NCBI RefSeq assembly: GCF_022919715.1
Contig: NZ_CP095042.1
Coordinates: 3,224,001 to 3,288,000 of the forward strand
Origin: Agromyces sp. H17E-10
GTDB taxonomy: Bacteria; Actinomycetota; Actinomycetes; Actinomycetales; Microbacteriaceae
DNA length: 64,000 bases
Reading direction: 5' to 3'
Below are positions 16,125 through 25,095 of this stretch, piece after piece (the stretch's first letter is position 1; every line of letters begins with the position of its first letter). The translations under genes and the position numbers were made by a program. A model generated the notes under the pieces. That model saw nothing but the letters and a program-made list of their open reading frames with translations. It did no database searches and was not told the origin of the DNA.

Positions 16125-16142
16125 TCGCCCCCGCGGGGGCGA
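16125..16142. terminator. intercistronic GC hairpin between metQ and metN
   Basis: The 18-bp perfect palindrome centred at 16133/16134 (TCGCCCCCG then its complement) lies 9 bp after the metQ stop and about 90 bp before metN. It may stabilise or partly terminate the metQ transcript. Confidence 0.5.
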
Positions 16143-16230
16143 CCACTCGCCGAGGGCGGTGCGCATCGAACCGGTGCGCGCCGCCCCGCGGCGGTTCCAG
16201 ACGGGCCACGAGCCCAGGAGGAGAACCACC

Positions 16231-17259
16231 ATGGCGCTCGTCGCGCTGAAGAACGTCACGAAGTCGTATCCCGCGCCCGACCGCAACGGGGCCGAGATCG
16301 TCGCGGTCGACGACGTCACCCTCGACGTCGAACCGGGCGACGTGTACGGCATCATCGGCTACTCGGGCGCCGGCAAGTCGACGCTGCTCCGGCTCGTCAA
16401 CGCGCTCGAGCCGGCCAGCGCCGGATCCATCGAGTTCGACGGCCGCGAGATCGTCGGCCTGGGCGAACGCGAACTCCGCGGCATCCGGCTCGGCATCGGC
16501 ATGATCTTCCAGCAGTTCAACCTGTTCGAGGCGAAGACCGTGCGCGGCAACGTCGCCTACCCCCTGAAGGTCGCCGGCTGGAAGCGCGCCGAGATCGATG
16601 CCCGGGTGACCGAGCTGCTCGACTTCGTCGGGCTCGCCGACAAGGCGGGGGCCTACCCCGATCAGCTGTCGGGCGGGCAGAAGCAGCGCGTCGGCATCGC
16701 CCGCGCGCTCGCGACCTCGCCCCGCCTGCTGCTCGCCGACGAGGCGACGAGCGCGCTCGACCCCGACACCACGCAGGAGGTGCTCGAGCTCCTCAAGCGC
16801 GTCAACCGCGAGTTCGGCGTGACGATCATCGTGATCACCCACGAGATGGACGTCATCCAGTCGATCGCGACGAAGGTCGCGGTCATGGACGGCGGCCGGG
16901 TGATCGAGAACGGCGACGTGTTCGACGTGTTCTCCGCCCCGCAGAACCCGGCGTCGGGCCGGTTCGTCGCCACGGTCGTGAAGGGGGTGCCCTCGCCCGC
17001 GGAGCTCGCGGTGCTGCGCGAGCGGCACGAGGGGCGCATCGTCACGATCTCGTTCCGTGACGCCGACGCGTCGCAGGCGCAGGTGTTCCTCGAACTCGCC
17101 GCCGCCGGGCTCGACTTCGAGCTCGTCTACGGCGGCATCAACGACATCCAGGGGCGTGCGTTCGGTCACCTGACGCTCGCGATCAGGGGCGCGGATGCCG
17201 CGATCGATGCCGCGCTCGCGTCGATCGGCGCCCGCGTGGAAGTGACGGAGGCCCGCTGA
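16231..17259 (+). CDS. metN: methionine ABC transporter ATP-binding protein
   Basis: ATPase subunit of 342 residues. Walker A GYSGAGKST near residue 47, ABC signature LSGGQKQRVGIARAL, Walker B LLLADEATSALDPDTT, and H-loop VITHEMDVI. The C-terminal 80 residues form the NIL (ACT-like) domain that binds methionine and inhibits transport when the cell is replete (transinhibition known for MetNI). The ATG at 16231 is preceded by AGGAGGAG. Its TGA overlaps the metI ATG. Confidence 0.95.
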   Translation: MALVALKNVTKSYPAPDRNGAEIVAVDDVTLDVEPGDVYGIIGYSGAGKSTLLRLVNALEPASAGSIEFDGREIVGLGERELRGIRLGIGMIFQQFNLFEAKTVRGNVAYPLKVAGWKRAEIDARVTELLDFVGLADKAGAYPDQLSGGQKQRVGIARALATSPRLLLADEATSALDPDTTQEVLELLKRVNREFGVTIIVITHEMDVIQSIATKVAVMDGGRVIENGDVFDVFSAPQNPASGRFVATVVKGVPSPAELAVLRERHEGRIVTISFRDADASQAQVFLELAAAGLDFELVYGGINDIQGRAFGHLTLAIRGADAAIDAALASIGARVEVTEAR

Positions 17260-17918
17260 TGGATCGCCTGGCAGAACTCGGACCCGACTTCTGGGTCGCC
17301 GCCGCCGAGACCCTCTACATGGTCGCGCTGACGCTGCTCATCGGCGGGTTCGCCGGCCTCGTGCTCGGCGTCGTGCTCTACGCGACGCGGGCGGGCGGCC
17401 TCATGCCGAACCGGGTCGTGTACAACGTGCTCAACGTCGTCATCAACTTCTTCCGGCCCATCCCGTTCATCATCTTCCTCGCGGCGATCCAGCCCCTCGC
17501 GCGCTACGTGATCGGCATCGGCATCGGCAACGACGCGCTCATCTTCTCGCTGTCGATCGCGGCGTCGTTCGCGATCTCGCGCATCGTCGAGCAGAACCTC
17601 GTGACGGTGTCGCCGGGCGTCATCGAGGCGGCGAGGTCGATGGGTGCCGGGCCCGTGCGCACACTGTGCACGGTCGTCATCCCCGAGGCGCTCGGACCGC
17701 TCATCCTCGGCTACACGTTCATCGTCGTCGCGATCGTCGACATGACCGCGATGGCCGGGTTCATCGGCGGCGGCGGCCTCGGCAACTTCGCGCTCGTCTA
17801 CGGGTTCCGGCAGTACCAGCCGGCGATCACGTGGGCGGCGCTGCTGCTCATCGTGGTCTTCGTGCAGGTGCTGCAGTTCCTCGGCAACTGGCTCGCGCGC
17901 AAGGTGATGCGCCGGTAG
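17259..17918 (+). CDS. metI: methionine ABC transporter permease
   Basis: Membrane subunit of 219 residues with about five helices and the BPD_transp_1 coupling region (EAARSMGAGPVRTLCTVVIPEALGPLILG) that docks on MetN. HINFFRPIPFIIFLAAIQP is typical of MetI. It begins within the metN stop codon, so the two are translationally coupled. It is the last gene of the transporter unit and converges with the MarR gene after a 27-bp gap. Confidence 0.95.
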   Translation: MDRLAELGPDFWVAAAETLYMVALTLLIGGFAGLVLGVVLYATRAGGLMPNRVVYNVLNVVINFFRPIPFIIFLAAIQPLARYVIGIGIGNDALIFSLSIAASFAISRIVEQNLVTVSPGVIEAARSMGAGPVRTLCTVVIPEALGPLILGYTFIVVAIVDMTAMAGFIGGGGLGNFALVYGFRQYQPAITWAALLLIVVFVQVLQFLGNWLARKVMRR

Positions 17919-17945
17919 CGCGACACGGATCCGGCCGCCCGCCCG

Positions 17946-18443
17946 TCAGAGCGTGTCGAAGCCGAGGCTGAGCTTGCGCAGCAGGCCCGCGAGCCGCTTC
18001 TGCTCCGCCGCGGGCAGGCGTGCGAGCAGCTCGGCCTCGGCGTCGACGAGGCGGGTGATCGCGGCATCCACCCGGGTGAGCCCCGCGGGGCTCATCTCGA
18101 CGAGGATGCCGCGGCCGTCGTTCGGGTCGGTCTGACGGCTCACCAGCCCGCGTTCGACGAGCCGGTCGATGCGGTTGGTCATGGTGCCGCTCGAGACGAG
18201 CGTCTGCTGCAGCAACTGCTTGGGGGAGAGTCGGTACGGCGACCCGGCGCGGCGCAGCGCCGAGAGCACGTCGAACTCGCTCGCCTCGAGCTCCGACCGG
18301 GCGAACGCCTGCCGGCGGGCGCGGTCGAGGTGCTTCGACAGGCGCGCCACGCGCGAGAGCACCTGCAACGGGGCGAAATCGAGGTCGGGGCGTTCGCGCT
18401 CCCAGTCGTCGACGATCCGGTCGACCTCGTCTGCATCACTCAC
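17946..18443 (-). CDS. MarR-family transcriptional regulator
   Basis: A 165-residue winged-helix regulator: dimerisation helix (LQVLSRVARLSKHLDRARR), recognition region (LSPKQLLQQTLVSSGTMTNRIDRLVERGLVSR) and wing (DPNDGRGILVEMSPAGL). I start it at the GTG at 18443. The hexamer GATAAT (complement of 18450-18455) is only 6 nt upstream, so the message should start at or within a base of the GTG and be leaderless. It converges with metI, so there is no direct sign that it controls the methionine transporter. The ligand is unknown. Confidence 0.88.
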   Translation of the reverse strand: MSDADEVDRIVDDWERERPDLDFAPLQVLSRVARLSKHLDRARRQAFARSELEASEFDVLSALRRAGSPYRLSPKQLLQQTLVSSGTMTNRIDRLVERGLVSRQTDPNDGRGILVEMSPAGLTRVDAAITRLVDAEAELLARLPAAEQKRLAGLLRKLSLGFDTL

Positions 18444-18592
18444 CCCGCCATTATCCCGCCGGTGTCGCGGTGAGCCGGCGCGGATGCCCCGGGGCGGCGT
18501 CCGCCCGACCGCGGGCGGGCACCGGGGTCGCCGTTCGGGCCCCGGCCGCCATGGCAGACTTGATGAGCGCGCGACGCGACCCGTTCGCGCGA

Positions 18593-18664
18593 TCCGCCAT
18601 GGTGTAACGGCAGCACGACAGCCTTTGGAGCTGTGAGGACCAGGTTCGAATCCTGGTGGCGGAG
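18593..18664 (+). tRNA. tRNA-Gln (anticodon UUG)
   Basis: A complete 72-nt cloverleaf. Acceptor arms TCCGCCA/TGGCGGA with discriminator G, anticodon stem ACAGC/GCTGT enclosing CTTTGGA (anticodon TTG), and T arm CCAGG-TTCGAAT-CCTGG. The CCA end is not encoded. It lies just before glmU, its usual place in actinobacteria. Confidence 0.95.
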
Positions 18665-18744
18665 CCCGACCGCGGCGATCACGGCTCGAGCCAGAGCCCG
18701 GCGCCGGCGTCGCAGCATCCGCCAGCAACCGACAGGAAGCCCGC

Positions 18745-20184
18745 ATGACCGACCAGAACCTCGCGATCATCGTCCTCGCCGCCGGCCAGGGCACCCGCAT
18801 GAAGTCGTCGCTGCCGAAGATGCTGCACCCCCTCGCGGGCACGCCGCTCGTCGGCCACGTGCTCGCGACGGCGCGTGCGCTCGACGCCGCGCACGTGCTC
18901 GCCGTCGTGCGCCATGAGCGCGACCGCGTCGCCGCCGCCGTCGAGGCCGAGTTCCCGGGCATCGTGATCGTCGACCAGGACGAGGTCGACGGCACCGGCC
19001 GTGCGGTCGAGCTCGCCGTCGCCGCGCTGCCGGCCGACTTCGACGGCGACGTGCTCGTGCTGAACGGCGACGTGCCCCTGCTCGACGCCGACACCCTCGC
19101 CGGATTCCTCGAGCGGCACCGCGGCACGGCGTCGGCGGCCTCGGTGCTGTCGGCGATCTACGACGACCCGACGGGCTACGGGCGCATCGTCCGCGGCGAC
19201 GCGGGCGGGTTCGACCGCATCGTCGAGCAGAAGGACGCCACCGACGACGAGCGCGCGATCGCCGAGATCAACGCCGGCATCTACGCCTTCGGCGCCTCGG
19301 CGCTGCGCGACCAGCTCGCGAACCTCACGACCGACAACGCGCAGGGCGAGAAGTACCTGACCGACGTCATCGGGCTGCTCCGCGCCGCGGGTTCCGAGGT
19401 CGAGGCCGTGCCGGTCTCCGAGCCGTGGCTCGTCGCGGGCGTCAACGACCGCGCCCAGCTCTCCGAGACGGCGGCCCGCCTCAACGCCCTCATCGTGCGC
19501 GGCTGGCAGCTCGCGGGCGTCACGATCGACGACCCGGCGACCACGTGGATCGACCTCGCCGTGAAGCTCGAGCCCGACGTGACCATCCGCCCCGGCACGC
19601 AGCTCAAGGGCGCCACGCTCGTCGAGACCGGCGCGATCGTCGGCCCCGACTCGACCCTCGTCGACTGCGAGGTGGGCGCCGGCGCCCACGTGAAGCGCAC
19701 CGACGCCACGCTCGCCGTGATCGGCGCGGGCGCGACCGTCGGACCGTGGTCGTACCTGCGTCCGGGCACGGTGCTCGGCGCCGACGGCAAGATCGGCGCC
19801 TTCGTCGAGTCGAAGAACACGACGATCGGCGAGGGCAGCAAGGTGCCGCACCTCTCGTACGTCGGTGATACGACGATCGGCCGCGGGGTCAACCTCGGCG
19901 CGGGTACCATCACCGCGAACTACGACGACGTCAACAAGCACCGCACCGAGATCGCCGACGAGGTGCACACGAGTTCGCACACCGTGCTCGTCGCGCCCGT
20001 TAGGCTTGGTCCCGGAGCGAAGACCGGAGCCGGCGCGATCGTCCGCAAAGACGTTCCCGCCGGGGCACTGGCCCTCAGCGTGGCGCCTCAGCGCAACATC
20101 GAGGGGTGGGTCGAAGAGCATCGACCGGGTACCGAGGCGGCTCGGGTGGCCGCCGAGGCCCGGTCGGCCGAACGAGGCGAGTGA
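18745..20184 (+). CDS. glmU: bifunctional UDP-GlcNAc pyrophosphorylase / GlcN-1-P acetyltransferase
   Basis: Two-domain enzyme of 479 residues that makes UDP-N-acetylglucosamine for peptidoglycan. The N-terminal uridyltransferase domain (1 to about 235) opens with VLAAGQGTRMKSSLPKMLHPLAG. The C-terminal left-handed beta-helix (about 255-455) has the hexapeptide turns and the acetyltransferase segment GAFVESKNTTIGEGSKVPHLSYVGD, followed by NLGAGTITANYDD. Upstream is AGGAAG at good spacing. It is followed after 14 bp by prs, the conserved glmU-prs pair. Confidence 0.97.
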   Translation: MTDQNLAIIVLAAGQGTRMKSSLPKMLHPLAGTPLVGHVLATARALDAAHVLAVVRHERDRVAAAVEAEFPGIVIVDQDEVDGTGRAVELAVAALPADFDGDVLVLNGDVPLLDADTLAGFLERHRGTASAASVLSAIYDDPTGYGRIVRGDAGGFDRIVEQKDATDDERAIAEINAGIYAFGASALRDQLANLTTDNAQGEKYLTDVIGLLRAAGSEVEAVPVSEPWLVAGVNDRAQLSETAARLNALIVRGWQLAGVTIDDPATTWIDLAVKLEPDVTIRPGTQLKGATLVETGAIVGPDSTLVDCEVGAGAHVKRTDATLAVIGAGATVGPWSYLRPGTVLGADGKIGAFVESKNTTIGEGSKVPHLSYVGDTTIGRGVNLGAGTITANYDDVNKHRTEIADEVHTSSHTVLVAPVRLGPGAKTGAGAIVRKDVPAGALALSVAPQRNIEGWVEEHRPGTEAARVAAEARSAERGE

Positions 20185-20198
20185 GCAGAAGGCGAGCC

Positions 20199-21233
20199 AT
20201 GGGGCGCAAGAAGAAGATCGTCGATCTCGACCGAGAGAACAACATCGCACCCGGCCTCCAGGCCAAGACCAAGAAGCGCCTCGTCGTCGTTTCCGGTCGC
20301 AGCGATCCCGAGCTCGCCGCGCAGGTCGCCGCGACCCTCGGAACCGAGCTCGCCCCGACCGAGCACCGCACGTTCGCGAGCGGCGAGATCTACACGCGCT
20401 TCGAGGTGTCGGTGCGTGGTTGCGACGTCTTCGTCGTGCAGTCGTTCGGCCCGCCCGTCAACGAGTGGCTCATGGAGCTGCTCATCATGCTCGACGCACT
20501 CAAGCGCGCCTCGGCGAAGCGCATCACGGTCGTCGCCCCGTACTTCCCGTACTCCCGGCAAGACAAGAAGGGCCGCGGCCGCGAGCCGATCTCGGCCCGC
20601 CTCGTCGCCGACCTGATCAAGACCGCCGGCGCCGACCGCATCATGAGCGTCGACCTGCACGCCGCCCAGATCCAGGGGTTCTTCGACGGCCCCGTCGACC
20701 ACCTGTTCGCGAAGCCCGTGCTGCTGCGCCACTTCCAGGAGAGCCTCTCGGCCGACGATCGTGCCAAGCTCACGGTCGTCTCGCCCGACATGGGTCGCGT
20801 GCGCGTCGCCGACACGTGGGCCGACGACCTCGGCGCGCCGCTCGCGATCATCCACAAGCGCCGCGACCCGAAGGTCGCCAACCAGGTCACCGTGCACGAG
20901 ATCGTCGGCAACGTCGGCGGCCGCGTGTGCCTGCTCGTCGACGACATGATCGACACCGGCGGCACGATCGTCAAGGCGGCGCAGGCGCTCAAGGCGAACG
21001 GCGCCGAGAAGGTCATCGTCGCGGCGACCCACCCGATCTTCAGCGACCCCGCGACCGAGCGCCTGCAGGACGAGGCGATCGACCAGGTCGTCGTGACCGA
21101 CACCGTCCCGCTGCCCGCCGAGAAGCGCTGGGACGGCCTCACGATCCTGCCGATCGCGCCGCTCCTCGGCCGCGCGATCCGCGAGGTCTTCGAAGACGGC
21201 TCGGTCACGAGCATGTTCAACGGCGAGGCCTGA
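20199..21233 (+). CDS. prs: ribose-phosphate pyrophosphokinase (PRPP synthetase)
   Basis: Class I PRPP synthetase of 344 residues, supplying phosphoribosyl pyrophosphate for purine, pyrimidine, His, Trp and NAD synthesis. It carries the flexible-loop and catalytic segments FASGEIYTRFEVSVRGCDVF, SRQDKKGRGREPISARL, the signature around SVDLHAAQIQGFF, and the PRPP loop LLVDDMIDTGGT. It has a lysine-rich extension of about 25 residues at the start (GRKKKIVDLDRENN) compared with E. coli Prs. The start ATG follows AGAAGG. The next gene begins 2 nt after the stop. Confidence 0.97.
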   Translation: MGRKKKIVDLDRENNIAPGLQAKTKKRLVVVSGRSDPELAAQVAATLGTELAPTEHRTFASGEIYTRFEVSVRGCDVFVVQSFGPPVNEWLMELLIMLDALKRASAKRITVVAPYFPYSRQDKKGRGREPISARLVADLIKTAGADRIMSVDLHAAQIQGFFDGPVDHLFAKPVLLRHFQESLSADDRAKLTVVSPDMGRVRVADTWADDLGAPLAIIHKRRDPKVANQVTVHEIVGNVGGRVCLLVDDMIDTGGTIVKAAQALKANGAEKVIVAATHPIFSDPATERLQDEAIDQVVVTDTVPLPAEKRWDGLTILPIAPLLGRAIREVFEDGSVTSMFNGEA

Positions 21234-21235
21234 TC

Positions 21236-22939
21236 GTGCGTTCGGCCCTGCCCGGCCGCCCGTGGGTCGCGAGCTACGCCGACGGCGTGCCCGACGAGGT
21301 CGAGACGCCCGAGGGGTCGCTCTACGACCTCATCCGGGCCTCGGTCGAGCAGTACCCCGACCACGTCGCGCTCGAGTTCTTCGAGCGCACGACGACGTAC
21401 CGCGAGCTCGGCGACGAGATCGAGCGGGTCGCCGAAGGGCTGCGACTGCTCGGCGTGCAGAAGGGCGACACGGTCGCGCTCGTGCTGCCGAACTGCCCGC
21501 AGCACATCGTGGCGTTCTACGCCGTGCTGCGGCTCGGCGCCATCGTGATCGAGCACAACCCGCTCTACACGCCGCGTGAGCTGCGCCACCAGTTCGAGGA
21601 CCACGGCGCCCGCGTCGCCATCGTGTGGAGCAACGTCGTCGAGACGGTCCAGGCGTTCCCCGCCGACATCGAGGTGGCGCACCTCGTCTCGGTCGACGTG
21701 ACCCGCGCGATGCCGTTCACGATGCGCGCCATGCTGCGCCTGCCGATCGCGAAGGCCCGCGAGTCGCGTGCCGCGCTGACGACGAAGGTCCGCGGCGCGA
21801 TCCGCTGGGAGGAGCTGACGGGCTCCAAGCCGATCGATCCCCACATCATCGCGCCGACCGTCGACGACGTCGCGCTCATCCAGTACACGAGCGGCACGAC
21901 GGGCAGTCCCAAGGGGGCGACCCTCACGCACGCGAACCTCGAGGTGAACGCCGCGCAGGCCCGCGCGTGGGTGCCCGACGTGCCGCGCGGCAGCGCCGTC
22001 GTCTACGCCGTGCTGCCGATGTTCCACGCCTACGGGCTCACGCTCTGCCTCACCTTCGCGATGAGCATGGGCGCCCGGCTCGTGCTGTTCCCGAAGTTCG
22101 ACCCCGACCTCGTGCTCAAGGTCGCGAAGAAGCGGCCCGCGACCTTCCTGCCCGCCGTGCCGCCGATCTACGACCGGCTGACGAAGGCCGCAGCCGCCGA
22201 GGGGGTCTCGCTCCGCGGCATCCAGATCGCGATCTCGGGGGCCATGCCGCTGTCGGCGGAGGTCGTCGACCCCTGGGAGGCCGCGACGGGCGGCTACCTC
22301 GTCGAGGGCTACGGGCTCAGCGAGTGCTCGCCCGTGCTCATGGCCAACCCCGTCGCCGAGAACCGCAAAGCCGGCACCGTCGGCCTGCCGCTGCCGTCGA
22401 CCGAGTGCCGCGTCGTCGACCCCGACGACCCCATGACCGACGTCGCCCCCGGCGCCGAGGGCGAGCTCGTCGTGCGCGGCCCGCAGGTGTTCTCGGGGTA
22501 CTGGCAGAAGCCCGAGGAGACCGAGGCGGTCTTCGTCGACGACCCCGACGGCGGGGCGCCGTGGTTCCGCACGGGCGACATCGTCGCGATCGACGACGAG
22601 GGCTTCGTGCGCATCGTCGACCGCATCAAGGAGCTCATCATCACGGGCGGGTTCAACGTCTCGCCGAGCGAGGTCGAGGAGGCGCTGCGCGCGCACCCCG
22701 ACATCGAGGACGCGGCGGTCGTGGGCCTGCCCGACGAACGACAGGGCGAGCAGGTCGTCGCGGTCGTCGTGCTGCGCGACGGCGCGACCTTCGACGAGGC
22801 CGCCATCCGCCAGTTCGCCCGCGACGGGCTCACCCCGTACAAGGTGCCCAAGCGCGTCGTGCAGGCCGACGACCTGCCGCGCTCGCTCATCGGCAAGGTG
22901 CTGCGCCGCGAGGTGCGCAACGGCCTGCTGAACGGCTGA
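21236..22939 (+). CDS. long-chain fatty-acid-CoA ligase (AMP-binding)
   Basis: ANL-superfamily adenylating enzyme of 567 residues. The P-loop is IQYTSGTTGSPKG and the A5 motif is GYGLSECSPVL. The A7 aspartate is in WFRTGDIV and the A8 hinge in VDRIKELIITGGFNVSPSEVEE. The catalytic lysine is near the C-terminus (RSLIGKVLRREV). The pattern fits long-chain acyl-CoA ligases of the FadD type. I start it at a GTG 2 nt after the prs stop; there is no clear binding site, so translation probably couples to prs. This accessory gene has entered the glmU-prs-rplY order. Confidence 0.9.
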   Translation: MRSALPGRPWVASYADGVPDEVETPEGSLYDLIRASVEQYPDHVALEFFERTTTYRELGDEIERVAEGLRLLGVQKGDTVALVLPNCPQHIVAFYAVLRLGAIVIEHNPLYTPRELRHQFEDHGARVAIVWSNVVETVQAFPADIEVAHLVSVDVTRAMPFTMRAMLRLPIAKARESRAALTTKVRGAIRWEELTGSKPIDPHIIAPTVDDVALIQYTSGTTGSPKGATLTHANLEVNAAQARAWVPDVPRGSAVVYAVLPMFHAYGLTLCLTFAMSMGARLVLFPKFDPDLVLKVAKKRPATFLPAVPPIYDRLTKAAAAEGVSLRGIQIAISGAMPLSAEVVDPWEAATGGYLVEGYGLSECSPVLMANPVAENRKAGTVGLPLPSTECRVVDPDDPMTDVAPGAEGELVVRGPQVFSGYWQKPEETEAVFVDDPDGGAPWFRTGDIVAIDDEGFVRIVDRIKELIITGGFNVSPSEVEEALRAHPDIEDAAVVGLPDERQGEQVVAVVVLRDGATFDEAAIRQFARDGLTPYKVPKRVVQADDLPRSLIGKVLRREVRNGLLNG

Positions 22940-22952
22940 TCGGGCCGCCGCC

Positions 22953-23453
22953 GTGTCGTTCCTCTCCGCCGAGACCGCGCGTGCGCTCGCCGAGCTCGTG
23001 GCACTCGACGCGCTCGCCTCGGCCGGCGACGGCGAGGGGGATGCGGCTCCGCTCGAGCGCCTGCGCGGCATCCGGTCGCTCGTCGCCGCCCTCGAGGCCG
23101 ACCCGGCCGTGCTCGCGGCGGTGCGCGAGGCGGTCGCCGCCGGCACCGGGTGGGAGGAGATCGCGGATGCGGCGGGCCTCAGCCCCTCGGCCGCGAAATA
23201 CCGCTGGGCCGGGGATGACGCGGCCATCGCCGACCGGCAGGAGGCGAGCCGCCGCCGCAAGCGCGAACGCCCGTCGAGCGTGCCGACCGACCTGCCGGGC
23301 CTCTCCGTCGCCGAGGCGGCGGCGAAGTACGGGGTCACCGCGCAGGCGATCTACCAACGGGTGACCCGCGGGCAACTCGAGGCGCGCACGGTCGAACTGC
23401 CCGACGGCCGCCGGTACAAGCGGGTCTTCCCGGCCGAGTCGGCCACCGAGTAG
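22953..23453 (+). CDS. small protein with two predicted HTH segments
   Basis: A 166-residue protein with a GTG start 13 bp after the ligase stop, so in the same unit. Residues about 65-90 (GTGWEEIADAAGLSPSAAKYRWAG) and 112-150 (LSVAEAAAKYGVTAQAIYQRVTRGQLEARTVELPDGRRYKRVF) each look like a helix-turn-helix, the second like an excisionase/MerR-type DNA-binding fold. A basic RRRKRERP linker separates them. No effector domain is visible. A DNA-binding role is inference only. Confidence 0.75.
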   Translation: MSFLSAETARALAELVALDALASAGDGEGDAAPLERLRGIRSLVAALEADPAVLAAVREAVAAGTGWEEIADAAGLSPSAAKYRWAGDDAAIADRQEASRRRKRERPSSVPTDLPGLSVAEAAAKYGVTAQAIYQRVTRGQLEARTVELPDGRRYKRVFPAESATE

Positions 23454-23473
23454 GCGCGCAGCGCCGTCGGCCG

Positions 23474-23502
23474 GTCGAGTCGGCGCGCAGCGCCGGATCG
23501 AC
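23474..23502. terminator. hairpin after the HTH gene (terminator or degenerate REP)
   Basis: GTCGA-gt-CGGCGC-gca-GCGCCG-ga-TCGAC is a nearly complete stem. The word GGCGCGCAGCGCCG also occurs 29 bp upstream (23453-23466), and the GGTCGAGT...TCGACACC frame resembles the GGTCGAGTAGC REP family. No T tract follows. Confidence 0.5.
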
Positions 23503-23590
23503 ACCACCGGGCGACTCCCCGATCGAGGGTCTTGGGCTCGTCTTCTCGCGGGTGCTAGGTTGCGGCTGAACACCGAGCCGAGGGAGTGCG

Positions 23591-24709
23591 ATGTCCACGT
23601 CGATCGCCAGGTTGCTACGTCGTCCGGCCGCGAGCACGCAGTCGCTCGAATCGGTCGCGCTGCTGCTCGCCGGTGCCGTGCTCGTCGTCGTGGCACCCGT
23701 CTCCTGGCTGTTCTACCGAGACGGCGAGTGGCCCATCTCGGGGCCGGGTTCGCTCGGCCAGGCGATCGCGATCACGTCGGCCGTCGTCGCCGGTGCGGTG
23801 TTCGTGTTCGGTCGGGCGGTGGTCTCGACGCGGGCGGGCCGGGCCGGCGTCACCGACCGCGCCGCGCGTCGGGGGCGGCTGCGCTGGTTCGACGTGGCGG
23901 CGCTCGCGATCGCGCACGCGGTCATCGCGCTGCTCGGCTGGACCGGTCTCGCCTCCGTGCTGAGCCTCAGCTTCATCGACGCGGTGGTCTTCTCGGTGCC
24001 GGCTGCGGCGCTGACGGGCGTCGCCGTCGCGCTCACGGCCTACGCCGTGTTCCTCTCGTCGGTGCACATGAGCCCGATGATGCTGTCGCTCGTGCTCGCC
24101 GTCTTCCTCGCGCTGGGCGCGATCGCGAGCATGCTCAGCGCATCCGACCCGCACTGGTGGCAGATGAACCTCAGTTCGCTCGGCATGACCGACGACCTCT
24201 CGGCGCTCGCCTTCAACCTGACGCTCATCATCGCGGGCGTGCTCGTGACGACGATCGCGCACTACGCCGTCTCGTCCATCCCGGCCTCGACGCCGAAGGC
24301 GGTCAAGGGCCGGCGCAAGGTCACGGCGATGCTCGCCCTCCTCGGCATCCTGCTCGCCTGCGTGGGCGTCTTCCCGGTCGACGAGTACCTGCAGGCGCAC
24401 AACCTCGCCGCGACGGGCATGGCGATCGTCTTCACGGTGCTCGTGTTCGCGCTGCCCCGCTGGCTGCCGGCGGCGCCGCGCCCGTTCGTCATCCTCGGCT
24501 ACGTCGACGTCGCGATCATCGTCGTGATGGCCGTGTTCTTCATCAACGGCTACTACAACCTCACCGCGGTCGAGCTCGTCGTCGCCGTGCTCGTGTTCGG
24601 CTGGGTCATCGTCTTCCTCCGCAACCCCGGTGAGGCGACGCCGACCGGGCCGGATTCGGGCGCCGATGACGGGGCGGCCGACGTCACGGGCGCCGACGCG
24701 ATGCGTTGA
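23591..24709 (+). CDS. polytopic membrane protein, DUF998-like
   Basis: A 372-residue protein with about nine to ten predicted helices and a disordered acidic tail (residues about 345-372). The central stretch MLSASDPHWWQMNLSSLGMTDDLSALAFNLTLIIAG fits the DUF998 pattern that I remember. No catalytic residues are recognisable and the role is unknown. A TAGGTT -10 lies about 40 nt upstream and GGGAG precedes the ATG. It converges with the small membrane protein at 24721 after an 11-bp gap. Confidence 0.8.
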   Translation: MSTSIARLLRRPAASTQSLESVALLLAGAVLVVVAPVSWLFYRDGEWPISGPGSLGQAIAITSAVVAGAVFVFGRAVVSTRAGRAGVTDRAARRGRLRWFDVAALAIAHAVIALLGWTGLASVLSLSFIDAVVFSVPAAALTGVAVALTAYAVFLSSVHMSPMMLSLVLAVFLALGAIASMLSASDPHWWQMNLSSLGMTDDLSALAFNLTLIIAGVLVTTIAHYAVSSIPASTPKAVKGRRKVTAMLALLGILLACVGVFPVDEYLQAHNLAATGMAIVFTVLVFALPRWLPAAPRPFVILGYVDVAIIVVMAVFFINGYYNLTAVELVVAVLVFGWVIVFLRNPGEATPTGPDSGADDGAADVTGADAMR

Positions 24710-24720
24710 GCCGCCCGAGC

Positions 24721-25095
24721 TCAGGTGCCGCGCTCGCCGGGCCCGATCGGTGCCGGCGCCGTCGGCAGCAGGCCGAGGTTCGCGACCGGGGTCACGATGC
24801 CGCCCGGCGCGACCGCCGAGCACTGCCAGCCCGGTCCGCCTGGGCCGAACAGTTCGAGCGATACCTGCGAGTCGAGCGCCTCGGCGTCGAACCGCTGGAC
24901 GTAGACCGCGCACGCGCGGGCCGCGGCCGACTGCGCCTGCCCGACGAGCGACAGCACGAGCGGCAGCACGAGCGCGCCGAGGGCGACGAGCACGGTGATC
25001 CGGAGGACGCGCCGTCGACGGGCGCCGAAGACCGGGCGATCATCGTGCGGGACGTCGTCGGGGCCGTCGGGTCCGGTGCGGTACTCGTCGCTCAC
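24721..25095 (-). CDS. single-span membrane protein with two extracytoplasmic Cys
   Basis: A 124-residue protein with a polar cytoplasmic start, one hydrophobic helix near residues 27-48 (VLRITVLVALGALVLPLVLSLVG), then an exposed domain with two cysteines (RACAVYV and WQCSAV) that could form a disulfide. I do not recognise it. The GTG start overlaps the stop of the upstream DUF202 gene by 4 bp, so it is the third gene of a tight three-gene membrane unit (25765 to 24721). Confidence 0.72.
   Translation of the reverse strand: MSDEYRTGPDGPDDVPHDDRPVFGARRRRVLRITVLVALGALVLPLVLSLVGQAQSAAARACAVYVQRFDAEALDSQVSLELFGPGGPGWQCSAVAPGGIVTPVANLGLLPTAPAPIGPGERGT

Noticed and set aside
23453..23502. Small insertion element after the HTH gene
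   Set aside because: Only a hairpin and a 14-bp direct repeat are visible, with no transposase or target duplication; degenerate REP or terminator is simpler.
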